Positions 1-7,175 of a stretch of 64,000 nucleotides of DNA are shown piece by piece. How positions within the stretch are numbered: position 1 is the stretch's first letter; every line of letters starts with the position of its first letter. Under the pieces are notes generated by a model. That model was not told the origin of the DNA, ran no database searches, and worked only from the letters and a program-made list of their open reading frames with translations. The stretch is taken from positions 5,545,501 to 5,609,500 of the forward strand of contig NZ_CP109599.1 in the NCBI RefSeq assembly GCF_036231945.1, written 5' to 3'. Source of the stretch: Streptomyces sp. NBC_01429. Its GTDB lineage: Bacteria > Actinomycetota > Actinomycetes > Streptomycetales > Streptomycetaceae. Position numbers and translations under genes: made by a program.

Positions 1-49
1 CACGGCGCAGTACGGCCGGCCGCGCCAGGAGGCAGCCGGCGTAAGGGCC

Positions 50-65
50 GGGTGCGGACGCACCC
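50..65. other. small inverted repeat in a gene-free left edge
   Basis: Positions 50-56 (GGGTGCG) and 59-65 (CGCACCC) form a short perfect hairpin with a two-base centre. I see no supported gene in 1-230. The nearest gene is a reductase whose 3' end lies at 231 on the minus strand, so this could be part of its terminator, although it lies about 170 bases downstream. Confidence 0.3.
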
Positions 66-230
66 TGCGGGTACCGGCAAGGCTTGCGGATGCTCGCGGG
101 CAGCGTCGTGCCGGGGCCGCAGGCTACGGCGTGGGGGGCTGTGCGCTCTTCGTGTTCGTCCTGTGTGTGCGTGGCGTGCCGACGCCGCCGCCCTCGTGCC
201 GTTGCGTGCACGAGAGCCGCGTCGGGTGGC

Positions 231-965
231 TCAGCGGTGAGCGGCGCGGTTCATCTCGACGACGTCCTCCAGGGTGGCCGTGGCCGGGAGGGTGGCGAAG
301 CGTTCCGGCACGCTGTCGCGGATGCGGGCGTCCTTGACGCGGTCGGCCGCGGCCAGGGCCGCCGGCAGCTTGTCGAGGGTCAGCTCGGTGCAGTAGGCGG
401 GGCCGTTGGGCTGCTGGCGCCAGGAGTCGGCCAGCGTGCCGGCGTCGTAGGGGTCGAAGCCGGTGTCGTCCACGAGCTGCATGGCCACACGCCGCGCCTC
501 CTCGAAGTCGCCGGCGACGGGGATGGCGATGCGGCCGGGCGTTCCGGCCGGAACGCCCCGGGTCCGCTGGGTTTCGGCCAGGGCGGCGTTCCACGCCTTG
601 ACCACGGGGCGTCCCAACTGCCTGGCGTTCCACACGCTGTCGACCTCGCCGTTGTCCACGGCCTCGATCTGCCCGCTGAGGTGCGGATAGTAGTTCGAGG
701 TGTCGATGACCACCGTCTCGGCGGGGACCGACGCGAACAGGCCGGCCAGCTTCCCCGCCACCCCGAAGGGGACGGCCAGGACGATGACGTCCCGGCCCTG
801 GACGGCGTCGGAGAGGTCCGCCGCGCGGGCCCCGGACTCCAGTACCTCCGCCCGGACGGCCTCGGGGCCGCGGGCGTCGGCCACCTGGACGTCGTGACCG
901 GCCGTGCTGAGCTTGGCAGCGAGGTTCCCACCGATAGCACCGGCGCCTATGACAGTAATTTTCAT
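231..965 (-). CDS. NADPH-dependent F420 reductase / NAD(P)-binding oxidoreductase
   Basis: This 244-residue protein begins MKITVIGAGAIGGNLAAKLS, a Rossmann dinucleotide-binding motif (GxGxxG) right at the N-terminus. The rest fits the NADP-oxidoreductase (F420-dependent) fold: a variable nucleotide-specificity segment near residue 32 and the stretch VIDTSNYYPH near residue 90, which in this family follows the cofactor site. I chose the ATG at 965 because the Rossmann motif starts directly there; the same frame stays open upstream but carries unrelated Arg-rich sequence. The gene lies about 100 bases downstream of a TetR gene on the same strand, so the two are probably co-transcribed. Family-level role: hydride transfer between NADPH and F420 or another small substrate. 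The substrate cannot be read from sequence. Confidence 0.82.
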   Translation of the reverse strand: MKITVIGAGAIGGNLAAKLSTAGHDVQVADARGPEAVRAEVLESGARAADLSDAVQGRDVIVLAVPFGVAGKLAGLFASVPAETVVIDTSNYYPHLSGQIEAVDNGEVDSVWNARQLGRPVVKAWNAALAETQRTRGVPAGTPGRIAIPVAGDFEEARRVAMQLVDDTGFDPYDAGTLADSWRQQPNGPAYCTELTLDKLPAALAAADRVKDARIRDSVPERFATLPATATLEDVVEMNRAAHR

Positions 966-1071
966 GATTTGTCCTTTGAGGGGTTGTGCTGCCCCTGAGG
1001 GCAGCGCGATGTGATGGCCGCGTCGTGGTGCCGCCTGGCGCTGCGGGGTGGAGCGGGGTGGTGCCTGCGTT

Positions 1072-1665
1072 TTACGCCTGGACGTCCCGCTCGCGGTAGC
1101 CGCTCGCGATGAGCGTGCGGAGCCGGTCGAGCTGCTCCTCCTCGGTACCGGTGCCCTTGATCCAGGCAACGGAACAGGCCGCGAGGAACAGGTCGTGACC
1201 CCGCACCGACGCGCGCACGCGTCCCGCGAGCTGCGCGGCTCGCACGTACTGATCGGTGGCGGTGATGAGGATGCCGCAGGGAATCGTGAGCGGGTTGTCC
1301 GGCTCCTGCGCCCTGGCCGCGGCCATGAGCGGGTCCGGCAGCCCGCTGAAGGCGCTGAAGTACTCCTCCATCGCCCGCAGCCACTGCTCCAGCGCCTCGG
1401 CCGGGTCGCCGAGTTGCTCGATGTCCGCCTGGCGGGCCACCAGTTCCTCGGAGCGTGTCTGCAGCACAGCCGCCAGCAGCGCCTCCCGGGTGGGGAAGTG
1501 CCGGTACAGGGTGCCGGGCCCCACTCCCGCCTCCTTGGCCACCGCCTCAAGGGAGGTGCCGACCCCGTGCCGCAGGAAGTGACGCTGCGCGGTCTCCAGG
1601 AGGGCCGCGCGGTTGCGCTGGACGTCCGCGCGGGGCTTGCGGCCCCGCGGTTCACCGATGCTCAT
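1072..1665 (-). CDS. TetR/AcrR-family transcriptional regulator
   Basis: A 197-residue regulator. Residues about 15-60 form the TetR helix-turn-helix (AAQRHFLRHGVGTSLEAVAK, then GVGPGTLYRHFPTREALL), with the usual GTLYRHFP recognition helix. The C-terminal ligand-binding half is variable, as expected. The ATG at 1665 follows AGGAGG. The oxidoreductase gene at 231-965 lies just downstream, so this is probably a local repressor of its own operon. Its likely operator is the inverted pair at 1708-1756. Confidence 0.88.
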   Translation of the reverse strand: MSIGEPRGRKPRADVQRNRAALLETAQRHFLRHGVGTSLEAVAKEAGVGPGTLYRHFPTREALLAAVLQTRSEELVARQADIEQLGDPAEALEQWLRAMEEYFSAFSGLPDPLMAAARAQEPDNPLTIPCGILITATDQYVRAAQLAGRVRASVRGHDLFLAACSVAWIKGTGTEEEQLDRLRTLIASGYRERDVQA

Positions 1666-1707
1666 GCATCCTCCTCGTGCTGCCGTGATCCTGCGGCCAC
1701 ATCAAAA

Positions 1708-1756
1708 CGGATGCTGCCTCCGCACTCGTCCGAGAGTAAAACGGAGGCGGCATCCG
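1708..1756. promoter_or_regulatory. inverted operator pair upstream of the TetR gene
   Basis: CGGATGCTGCCTCCG at 1708-1722 is repeated in inverted orientation at 1742-1756 with 14 of 15 positions conserved. Each arm is flanked by an AAAA run, the style of many TetR operators. It lies 40-90 bases upstream of the TetR start, so autoregulation is the simplest reading. Confidence 0.55.
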
Positions 1757-1951
1757 GTCAAATCGGCGGCCCGCCCACGGAGCCCGGACAGCACAGGCGG
1801 CCCCCACCTGCCTGGCCGCAGCGCGCAGAGCCAAAGCCCCGCGGAAGTGGGTGGACGCGGTGCCGCGCCGCCGGTCCCGACGACTTCTCCTGGACTGTGA
1901 CCCGCTTGTTCGGCCCCTCCTGCGCCGCCCTGACCCGGCTGCCGGCCCAGG

Positions 1952-2679
1952 ATGTCAGGGGGTGAGCTGCTGGTGCCCTATGACAGAGAGCCGCCGACGG
2001 ACGCACCGGTCGCTGTGCGGGTGGACACCGGACTCCTGCGAGGTGACTCGACCGCGACCGCCCGGCACTTCCTCGGTGTGCCCTACGCGAAGCCGCCGGT
2101 CGGCAAGCTGCGCTGGGCGTCACCGCAGCCCCCGGCCCCGTGGCCGGGAGCGCGGGAAGCCCCCCGGCCCGGCAGCAGGTGCCCGCAGACGGACGGCGGG
2201 CCGGGTCAGCCCGCCTCCACGGACGAGGACTGCCTGTTCGCCAACGTCACCACACCGCGCAAGATGGTGCCGGATGCCGGACTGCCCGTCATGGTGTGGT
2301 GGCACGGCGGCGGCTACACGCACGGCGCCGGCAGCGACTACAACGCCGACCGGCTGGTGTCCCAGGGCAACGTCATCGTGGTGACCCTCAACTACCGGCT
2401 GGGCATCTTCGGCCACTTCGGCCTGCCCGGCCTGCCCGGATCGGGCAACTTCGGACGCGAAGACCAGATCACTGGCACCCAGTGGGCCCAGGACAACGTC
2501 GACAGCTCTGTGGAAGGGAAATTCCTCCACGTACCGGTGATCTCCGGCGGAAACCGCGACGAGGCACGCGCGTACGTGGGCGGAGCCATGCCGGCCGGAG
2601 TGCCGCCGATGACCGCCAAGACCTACCCGGCCATGCTCCGCACGACCTTCGGGGCCGAGGTCCCCCGAGATGCGGAGGA
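1952..2679 (+). pseudogene. type-B carboxylesterase remnant with internal deletion
   Basis: The N-terminal part matches carboxylesterase type B: GVPYAKPPVGKLRW near residue 33, the EDCLFANV segment, the oxyanion-hole stretch WWHGGGYTHGAG and LNYRLGIFGHFGLPG. In intact family members a nucleophile motif (GESAG) follows the QWVxDNI segment. Here the protein jumps from QWAQDNV straight to KFLHVPVISGGNRDEARAY, which is typical of the C-terminal third. The catalytic serine region is therefore deleted. The 3' end runs into an IS3-type element at about 2680, which supplies the last residues of the open frame. Two events, an in-frame internal deletion and an insertion, have inactivated it. Confidence 0.82.
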
Positions 2680-2723
2680 AGCTGACAGCAGGTCAGATGG
2701 GACTCATGAGAGGACCTGTGTCC

Positions 2724-3030
2724 GTGGCTGCACCTCGGAAACTCTCGCTCGAGTTGCGTGAGTGAGCGGTACGGATGTACCGCACCACCGAGCCGAAGCC
2801 GCGGACCAAGAAGCTGGCCGTCGACCTCGGCGTGCACCCAGAGGCCCTGCGCGGCTGGATCCGCCGGGCCGAGGCGGACGCCGGCGAGCGCGACGACTGT
2901 CTCAGCACCGGCGAACGTGCCGGGCTCACGGCCCTGCGCAAGGAGAACTCCCAGCTCAAGCGGGCGAATGACGTCCTGCGGACGGCCTCGGCTTTTTTCG
3001 CGGCGCAACTCGCCCCGGCCCGGCCCAGGT
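2724..3030 (+). pseudogene. IS3-family OrfA, interrupted by an in-frame TGA
   Basis: Reading from GTG 2724 gives VAAPRKLSLELRE, then a TGA at 2763, then AVRMYRTTEPKPRTKKLAVDLG. Intact relatives read ...LRERAVRMYRT, so an Arg codon (CGA) has become TGA. The remainder is a normal OrfA: helix-turn-helix LGVHPEALRGWIRRAEAD and a leucine-zipper-like coil (LTALRKENSQLKRANDVLR). The programmed -1 slippage site is the T6 run at 2993-2998. The usual OrfA stop after RPR is lost because of an extra T at about 3030, so this frame runs on. Confidence 0.75.
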
Positions 3031-3946
3031 TGACAGCGCTCGTTGACGAGCATCCCCGCCTGGGAGCCGGTGCGTCCTGCGGGAACTGCGCATCCCCTCC
3101 TCCACCTGCTACCGATGGCGCCGTGCGGAGAAGGAACCGTGCGAACGGCGACGCCGCGACGTCGAACTGGCCGAGCGGATCAAGGAGATCCACGCGGAAT
3201 CCGGCGGCAATTACGGCTCGCCGCGCGTGCACGCCGTCCTCAGACGCGAGGGCACACGCGTGGGCCGCAAGCGGGTCGAGCGCCTGATGCGCGAGGCCGG
3301 CATCGCGGGGACCAGCCCGCGACGGAAGGGCTTCACGCGCCGCGATCCCAAAGCCGGCCTCGCCCCGGACCTGGTCAACCGGGACTTCACCGCACCGGCG
3401 CCGAACCGGTTGTGGGTCACCGGCCTCACGATGGTCTCCACCGGCGAGGGACCGTTGTGGCTCTCCGCGATCCGGGACGCGTTCTCCCGCCGGGTGGTCG
3501 CGTGGGAGACCTCCGCCCGCGCGGACGCCGACCTGGTCCTGGCCACGCTGGAGTACGCGCTCGCGTCCCGCGAGGTCGAGCCGGGCAAGCTCATTCACCA
3601 CACCGACCACGGCTGCCAGTACACGTCCATCAGGCTCACAACCCGGCTCATGCGGGCGGGGGCCGAGGCATCCATGGGCTCCGTCGGCGACTCCTGCGAC
3701 AACGCCCTCGCGGAGAACCTCTCGATGCTCATCCAAACCGAATGCATCCGTGGCCGCACCTACACGACAAGGGCCGAGACGAATCTCGCGCTCTTCGAGT
3801 ACATCGACGGCTTCTATAACTCCCGCCGCATCCAGGAACGGCTCGGCTTCCTCAGCCCGATCGAGTTCGAAGAGAAGTACTACGCCAAGCAGGCCACGGC
3901 CGAACCAACGAACCTGAACACCCGTCAACCCCTGCTGACCAGCTGA
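2993..3946 (+). pseudogene. IS3-family OrfB transposase, frameshifted and missing a catalytic Asp
   Basis: After slippage at the T6 run the frame reads FFRGATRPGPAQV and then meets TGA at 3044. Removing one T near 3030 would restore TALVDEHPRLG, and further small indels near 3062 are needed to reach VLRELRIPSSTCYRWRR. From about 3075 to the stop at 3944 the frame is continuous and contains the rve integrase domain. The DDE triad is damaged: the motif normally WVTDLT reads WVTGLT, so the first Asp is Gly. The second Asp (HHTDHGCQYTS) and the Glu (NALAENL) remain. Confidence 0.78.
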
Positions 3947-4060
3947 GCTGATACGTACGGTGCCGGCCCCGTGCGCTCCAGGCGAGTGGGGTGTGACGCC
4001 AAGTGGCGGGCACTGAGCTGCCGCCAACTTGAAGTCGTTCGGTGTCGGGGCGCCGCTTCT

Positions 4061-4531
4061 TCAGTCGCGGCTTGTGGCCTGTTTCCTCGACCATGCGGTG
4101 GCGTCGGCTCCGTATCGAGCCAGGAGGCGTGCGAACTGGATCCGCTCCTGGGGCGACCAGGCAACTGTGATCTCCTTGAACGCTTCTCGCTGTTCAGCGG
4201 CGAAGCGGTTGCGTTCGGCCTCGCCGTGCTCGGTGAGTTCGAGCACGGTACGACGTCCGTCGGACTGGGACGCCGCCCGGCGCAGCAGCCCGTCCTCGAT
4301 GCAGTCGGCGACGGTCCGGCTGGCCACCGGCTGGGTGACGCCCATCTCGGCGGCGAGGCCACCGACGGTCATCTCGCCCGGCGCGTCGGCGATCACGTTG
4401 AGTACGAGATTGCGGGAGAGGTCCTTCCTCGATGCCGGAGTGCGTCGTCGCAGACGTGACAGCGCCGGGCCGATCTGGTCCAGCGCCAGGTCGTCGGAAG
4501 GCTGTTCATCAGAGGAAGACGCGCTGCTCAT
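4061..4531 (-). CDS. MarR-family transcriptional regulator
   Basis: A 156-residue winged-helix protein. Residues about 35-95 contain the MarR DNA-binding domain (VGGLAAEMGVTQPVASRTVADCIE, followed by the wing DGRRTVLELTEHG). I start it at the ATG at 4531 (MSSASSSDEQ); a GTG at 4558 in the same frame is possible but would lie over the shared promoter. It is divergent from an amidohydrolase gene starting at 4633, so it probably controls that gene and itself from the 100-base gap. Confidence 0.85.
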   Translation of the reverse strand: MSSASSSDEQPSDDLALDQIGPALSRLRRRTPASRKDLSRNLVLNVIADAPGEMTVGGLAAEMGVTQPVASRTVADCIEDGLLRRAASQSDGRRTVLELTEHGEAERNRFAAEQREAFKEITVAWSPQERIQFARLLARYGADATAWSRKQATSRD

Positions 4532-4560
4532 GTGACTGAGTCTAGAGCCGGTCCGCACAT

Positions 4561-4600
4561 TTGCATACCTTCAGACAAGTGCATAGCCTTGGGTATGTAA
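4561..4600. promoter_or_regulatory. candidate MarR operator and promoter in the divergent gap
   Basis: TTGCATACC (4561-4569) and GGGTATGTAA (4591-4600) are inverted copies with 8 of 9 core positions paired; a further GCATA lies between them. A TTCAGA box at 4570 and TATGTA at 4594, 18 bases apart, are a plausible -35/-10 for the amidohydrolase gene, so binding at the repeats would cover the promoter. Confidence 0.45.
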
Positions 4601-4632
4601 TTTGGAGTAGCGAGGAAACGAGGCACACCGTT

Positions 4633-5847
4633 ATGGCACTCACCGCGATCACCAACGCACGGATCTTCGACGGAGAGAAGACGCTGGGCGTGCGGACCGT
4701 GGTCATCGACGGCGGGAGGATCGCCCGTGTCGGTGGCGACGCTCCCCGGGACAGCGAGATCGTCGACGGCGGCGGCGCCACACTGCTGCCGGGATTCATC
4801 GACGCCCATGTCCATTCCGCCCCGGGGTCCCTGGCGCTGGCCCTGCGGTTCGGGGTGACGACCGAACTGGAGATGCAGGGGATGAACACCCGGGAGAACC
4901 GGGGGTCCATCACCGACGACGACACCGTGGCCGACGTGCGCTCTTCCGGCTTTGCCATCACACCGCCCGGTGGTCACCCGAGCGAGCTGATGCCCGAAGG
5001 CTTCCGGCCGAAGTGGGATCTGCCACCGGTGATGCCGCTGATGCCGTTCTCCACCACGCCCGAGGAAGCGGTCGCCTTTGTGCCGCAGCTCCTCGCCCGG
5101 GGATCCGACTTCATCAAGTTCATGATCGACGACGGCAGCGTGGAGGGGCACCCCGGGCTGCCCTCGCTCTACCAGGCCACCGTGAACGCGGGTGTGGCCG
5201 AAGCCAAGAAGTACGGCGCCCTCACCGTGGCCCACGCGCTGACCCTGGAGGCCACCAGGATGGCCGTCGAAGCGGGTGTCGACGGCGTGACCCACGTGTT
5301 CATGGACCAGCCGCACACTGCCGAGATCATCAGCCTGATCAAGGACGCGGGCATGTTCGTCATCCCCTGCGTCACTCTCAACGCCTCGATGATGGGGATC
5401 ACCGGCAGCGAACTCGCCGACGACCCCCGGGTCGCCACCCGCCTCGACAGCGAGTGGGACCAGACCCTGCGTTCCAGCTACAACCGCTACCCGCAGGGCA
5501 AGCTCGACGACGTGTACAACACCGTGCGCGCCCTGGACGCCGCAGGCGTCGACGTGCTGGCCGGTACCGACGTCTCCATGCCCGAGACGTTCTTCGGGGG
5601 CCTGGCACACGGAGCGAGCCTGCACCACGAACTGCAATACCTCGTGGCAGCCGGCCTCACGCCCGCACGGGCCCTGCGCGCGGCCACGGCGACCACGGCC
5701 CGCCGCTTCCGCCTCAGCGACCGGGGCCGCATCGCCGAAGGACTCCGCGCCGACCTTCTGCTGGTCGACGGCGACCCGACGAGCGACATCAGCGACACCC
5801 TCAACACCCGCGCCGTCTGGCGCCGCGGCACCCGCCTGGCGGCATGA
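4633..5847 (+). CDS. metal-dependent amidohydrolase
   Basis: A 404-residue amidohydrolase-superfamily protein. The metal-binding motifs of the TIM-barrel are visible in order: GFIDAHVHS (HxH) near residue 56, a KFMIDDG segment whose Lys may be the carbamylated bridging residue, VAHALTLE, VTHVFMDQPH, and the final Asp in LAGTDVSM. The C-terminal GRIAEGLRADLLLVDGDP returns to the small beta-sandwich formed with the N-terminus. The ATG at 4633 follows a GAGGAAACGAGG ribosome site. No signal peptide is seen, so it is probably cytosolic. Family members cleave amide, imide or cyclic C-N bonds; the substrate is unknown. It is divergent from a MarR regulator that probably responds to the substrate. 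Confidence 0.85.
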   Translation: MALTAITNARIFDGEKTLGVRTVVIDGGRIARVGGDAPRDSEIVDGGGATLLPGFIDAHVHSAPGSLALALRFGVTTELEMQGMNTRENRGSITDDDTVADVRSSGFAITPPGGHPSELMPEGFRPKWDLPPVMPLMPFSTTPEEAVAFVPQLLARGSDFIKFMIDDGSVEGHPGLPSLYQATVNAGVAEAKKYGALTVAHALTLEATRMAVEAGVDGVTHVFMDQPHTAEIISLIKDAGMFVIPCVTLNASMMGITGSELADDPRVATRLDSEWDQTLRSSYNRYPQGKLDDVYNTVRALDAAGVDVLAGTDVSMPETFFGGLAHGASLHHELQYLVAAGLTPARALRAATATTARRFRLSDRGRIAEGLRADLLLVDGDPTSDISDTLNTRAVWRRGTRLAA

Positions 5848-5927
5848 CCGCAGCACCCCCCGCGTGGGAAGGACTCAACCGCCGGGTCTTGCTCGCCGGA
5901 GTACGGCGGCCTTCTACGATCCGGTGC

Positions 5928-6182
5928 ATGCTGGATTCCGAGCCGCTGGACCGGATCACCGGGCGGCGCGCGGAACCGGACGAACCCGAAGAGCAGTTGG
6001 CCGGACAGCTTGCTGAAGTGCGGGCCAGAGGGGCGAACTCGCTGTCGCCGAACGTGGTCAGCGTGTGGGCCGAGCTGGAACCGCTGCGTAGCAAGCTGGT
6101 CGGACTCGTCGACCGCGGCTGGCTGCGGAAACGGCCCGATGCCGGCTTACACGTGAACGTGGCTCTGGCAAGAGTTCCGTAG
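5928..6182 (+). CDS. small hypothetical protein with a C-terminal winged-helix-like segment
   Basis: An 84-residue ORF starting at ATG 5928. The middle segment SVWAELEPLRSKLVGLVDRGWLRKRPD resembles the second half of a winged helix (a helix followed by a turn and a strand), as seen in small proteins near IS elements and in regulator fragments. It may therefore be the remnant of a larger DNA-binding protein. I do not recognise a full family. It lies 80 bases after the amidohydrolase on the same strand. Confidence 0.4.
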   Translation: MLDSEPLDRITGRRAEPDEPEEQLAGQLAEVRARGANSLSPNVVSVWAELEPLRSKLVGLVDRGWLRKRPDAGLHVNVALARVP

Positions 6183-6713
6183 CCGGAGATCACCTCGGGA
6201 GGACGGTGACGGTGTGCGGCTCCAGGACATCGTTGGCTGAGTGGCACCAGGAGATATCACACGGCTCCAGGTGACGGCTGACGGTTTCAGGAGATGTTGC
6301 GTAGGTCAGGAGCGTCGCCGCCGCACACGTAGGTGGGTTATCGGAGTGTTGTTCTTGCGGGCGTGTGTGCTGAGAACTCTGTTTCCCGCGCGCGGAGATG
6401 TCGCCACCCCCGTACGAGCTGCGTTGCGGTGGTGAGCCCTACTGCCCGCAGGTACGCGGACAACGTCACCGTCCGTGTGCTCCGAGATCGTGTTGGAGGA
6501 CGTTCTCGCAGGACCGACCTACCAGGTGCCACGTGTTCGGTCGGCCGTGGCTCAAGCGGGCGTGCTACCCACTCGGGGAAGCTTGATGATCTTCCGCGCC
6601 CGTGCGGTGATCGCCGCACTGTTTCCGATCAGGCGGGGGCGAGGAGAGTGCAGCCGGATCGAATCAGGGGTAAATGTCCACCCCTCTGAGGAAACCGCAG
6701 GTGAGAAGCGTCA
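6183..6713. other. intergenic stretch with no supported gene
   Basis: This stretch has open frames in several phases, but none has a ribosome site, family motif or convincing codon-position bias. With the neighbouring segment to 7175 it makes almost 1 kb of apparently non-coding DNA, unusual for this genome type. It may be decayed accessory DNA. Confidence 0.5.
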
Positions 6714-6743
6714 CCGGGATAGGTTCAAGTCCCACCCGCCCCA
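6714..6743 (+). other. tRNA 3'-end-like sequence (possible attachment-site remnant)
   Basis: GGTTCAAGTCC at 6722-6732 has the T-loop signature, and the following CCCGCCCCA resembles an acceptor 3' strand. No matching 5' acceptor strand, D-arm or anticodon arm is found upstream at the right distance, so this is not a complete tRNA. A strong hairpin terminator follows at 6792. A tRNA 3' end plus downstream terminator, without the tRNA body, is what integration or excision of a tRNA-targeting element leaves behind. Confidence 0.35.
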
Positions 6744-6791
6744 ACTGAATTCTCTCAGGAGAACCGTTTCTACCTGGAGATACGTGAGACC

Positions 6792-6817
6792 GGGTCGCCA
6801 CTCCAGAGTGGCGACCC
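6792..6817 (+). terminator. strong hairpin terminator
   Basis: GGGTCGCCACTC (6792-6803) and GAGTGGCGACCC (6806-6817) form a perfect 12-bp inverted repeat. It is followed by a T-containing CTATTCATTCGTTC tract. No gene lies directly upstream; the nearest transcript-like signal is the tRNA-3'-end-like sequence ending at 6743. Confidence 0.7.
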
Positions 6818-7044
6818 CTATTCATTCGTTCAGACCGAGATCCAGTGGACACGCAGGGGACGCGGGGACGGATCAGTGGACGGAAGCGCCCTCATGCCGC
6901 CTTCCGATGCCGGTGGGGAGCCCTGCGGGGGCACGGGATGCCGCAGGCGGCAGACCCGTCGGCAGAGTCCAGCCGTCGAGGCCCGGTGACTCGGAGCGAG
7001 CGCTCGTGAAGCGCGTGAGGGAGAAGTCCGTCCGCTGCTCCTCC

Positions 7045-7111
7045 CGGTACCGGTCGGCGGCGTCCTCTGGCCTCGCCCGGTACCGAAAGGCGGCGTCCTC
7101 CTGGCCTCGCC
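7045..7111. repeat. 33/34-bp tandem duplication
   Basis: The block CGGTACC...GGCGGCGTCCTC-TGGCCTCGCC is present twice in tandem, at 7045-7077 and 7078-7111, with one indel and a few changes. It lies 65 bases beyond the 3' end of the aminotransferase gene. The surrounding 6873-7127 minus-strand frame encodes a duplicated Arg-rich peptide with no recognisable domain, which I do not call a gene. Confidence 0.6.
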
Positions 7112-7175
7112 CGGCCAGAGCGATCATGCCGAGGAGAGCGGAGTCGGGTTGGGCCTGCGCTCCGCGTGTGCCGGG

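Larger units (their letters stand above)
2680..3946 (+). mobile_element. degenerate IS3-family insertion sequence
   Basis: The element holds overlapping orfA and orfB genes in the two-frame IS3 layout. Possible imperfect ends are near 2681-2693 (GCTGACAGCAGG) and, as reverse complement, near 3930-3944; this pairing is weak. The element is inactivated several times: a stop in orfA, a base insertion at the frameshift zone, and loss of the first catalytic Asp in orfB. It sits at the 3' end of an esterase pseudogene. Confidence 0.75.

Noticed and set aside
6640..6743. complete tRNA gene
   Set aside because: Only the T-loop and acceptor-like 3' end are present; no D-arm, anticodon arm or matching 5' acceptor strand could be built.
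6873..7127. 84-residue minus-strand ORF after the aminotransferase gene
   Set aside because: No ribosome site, no domain, and half of it is a tandem duplication; composition is that of non-coding GC-rich DNA.
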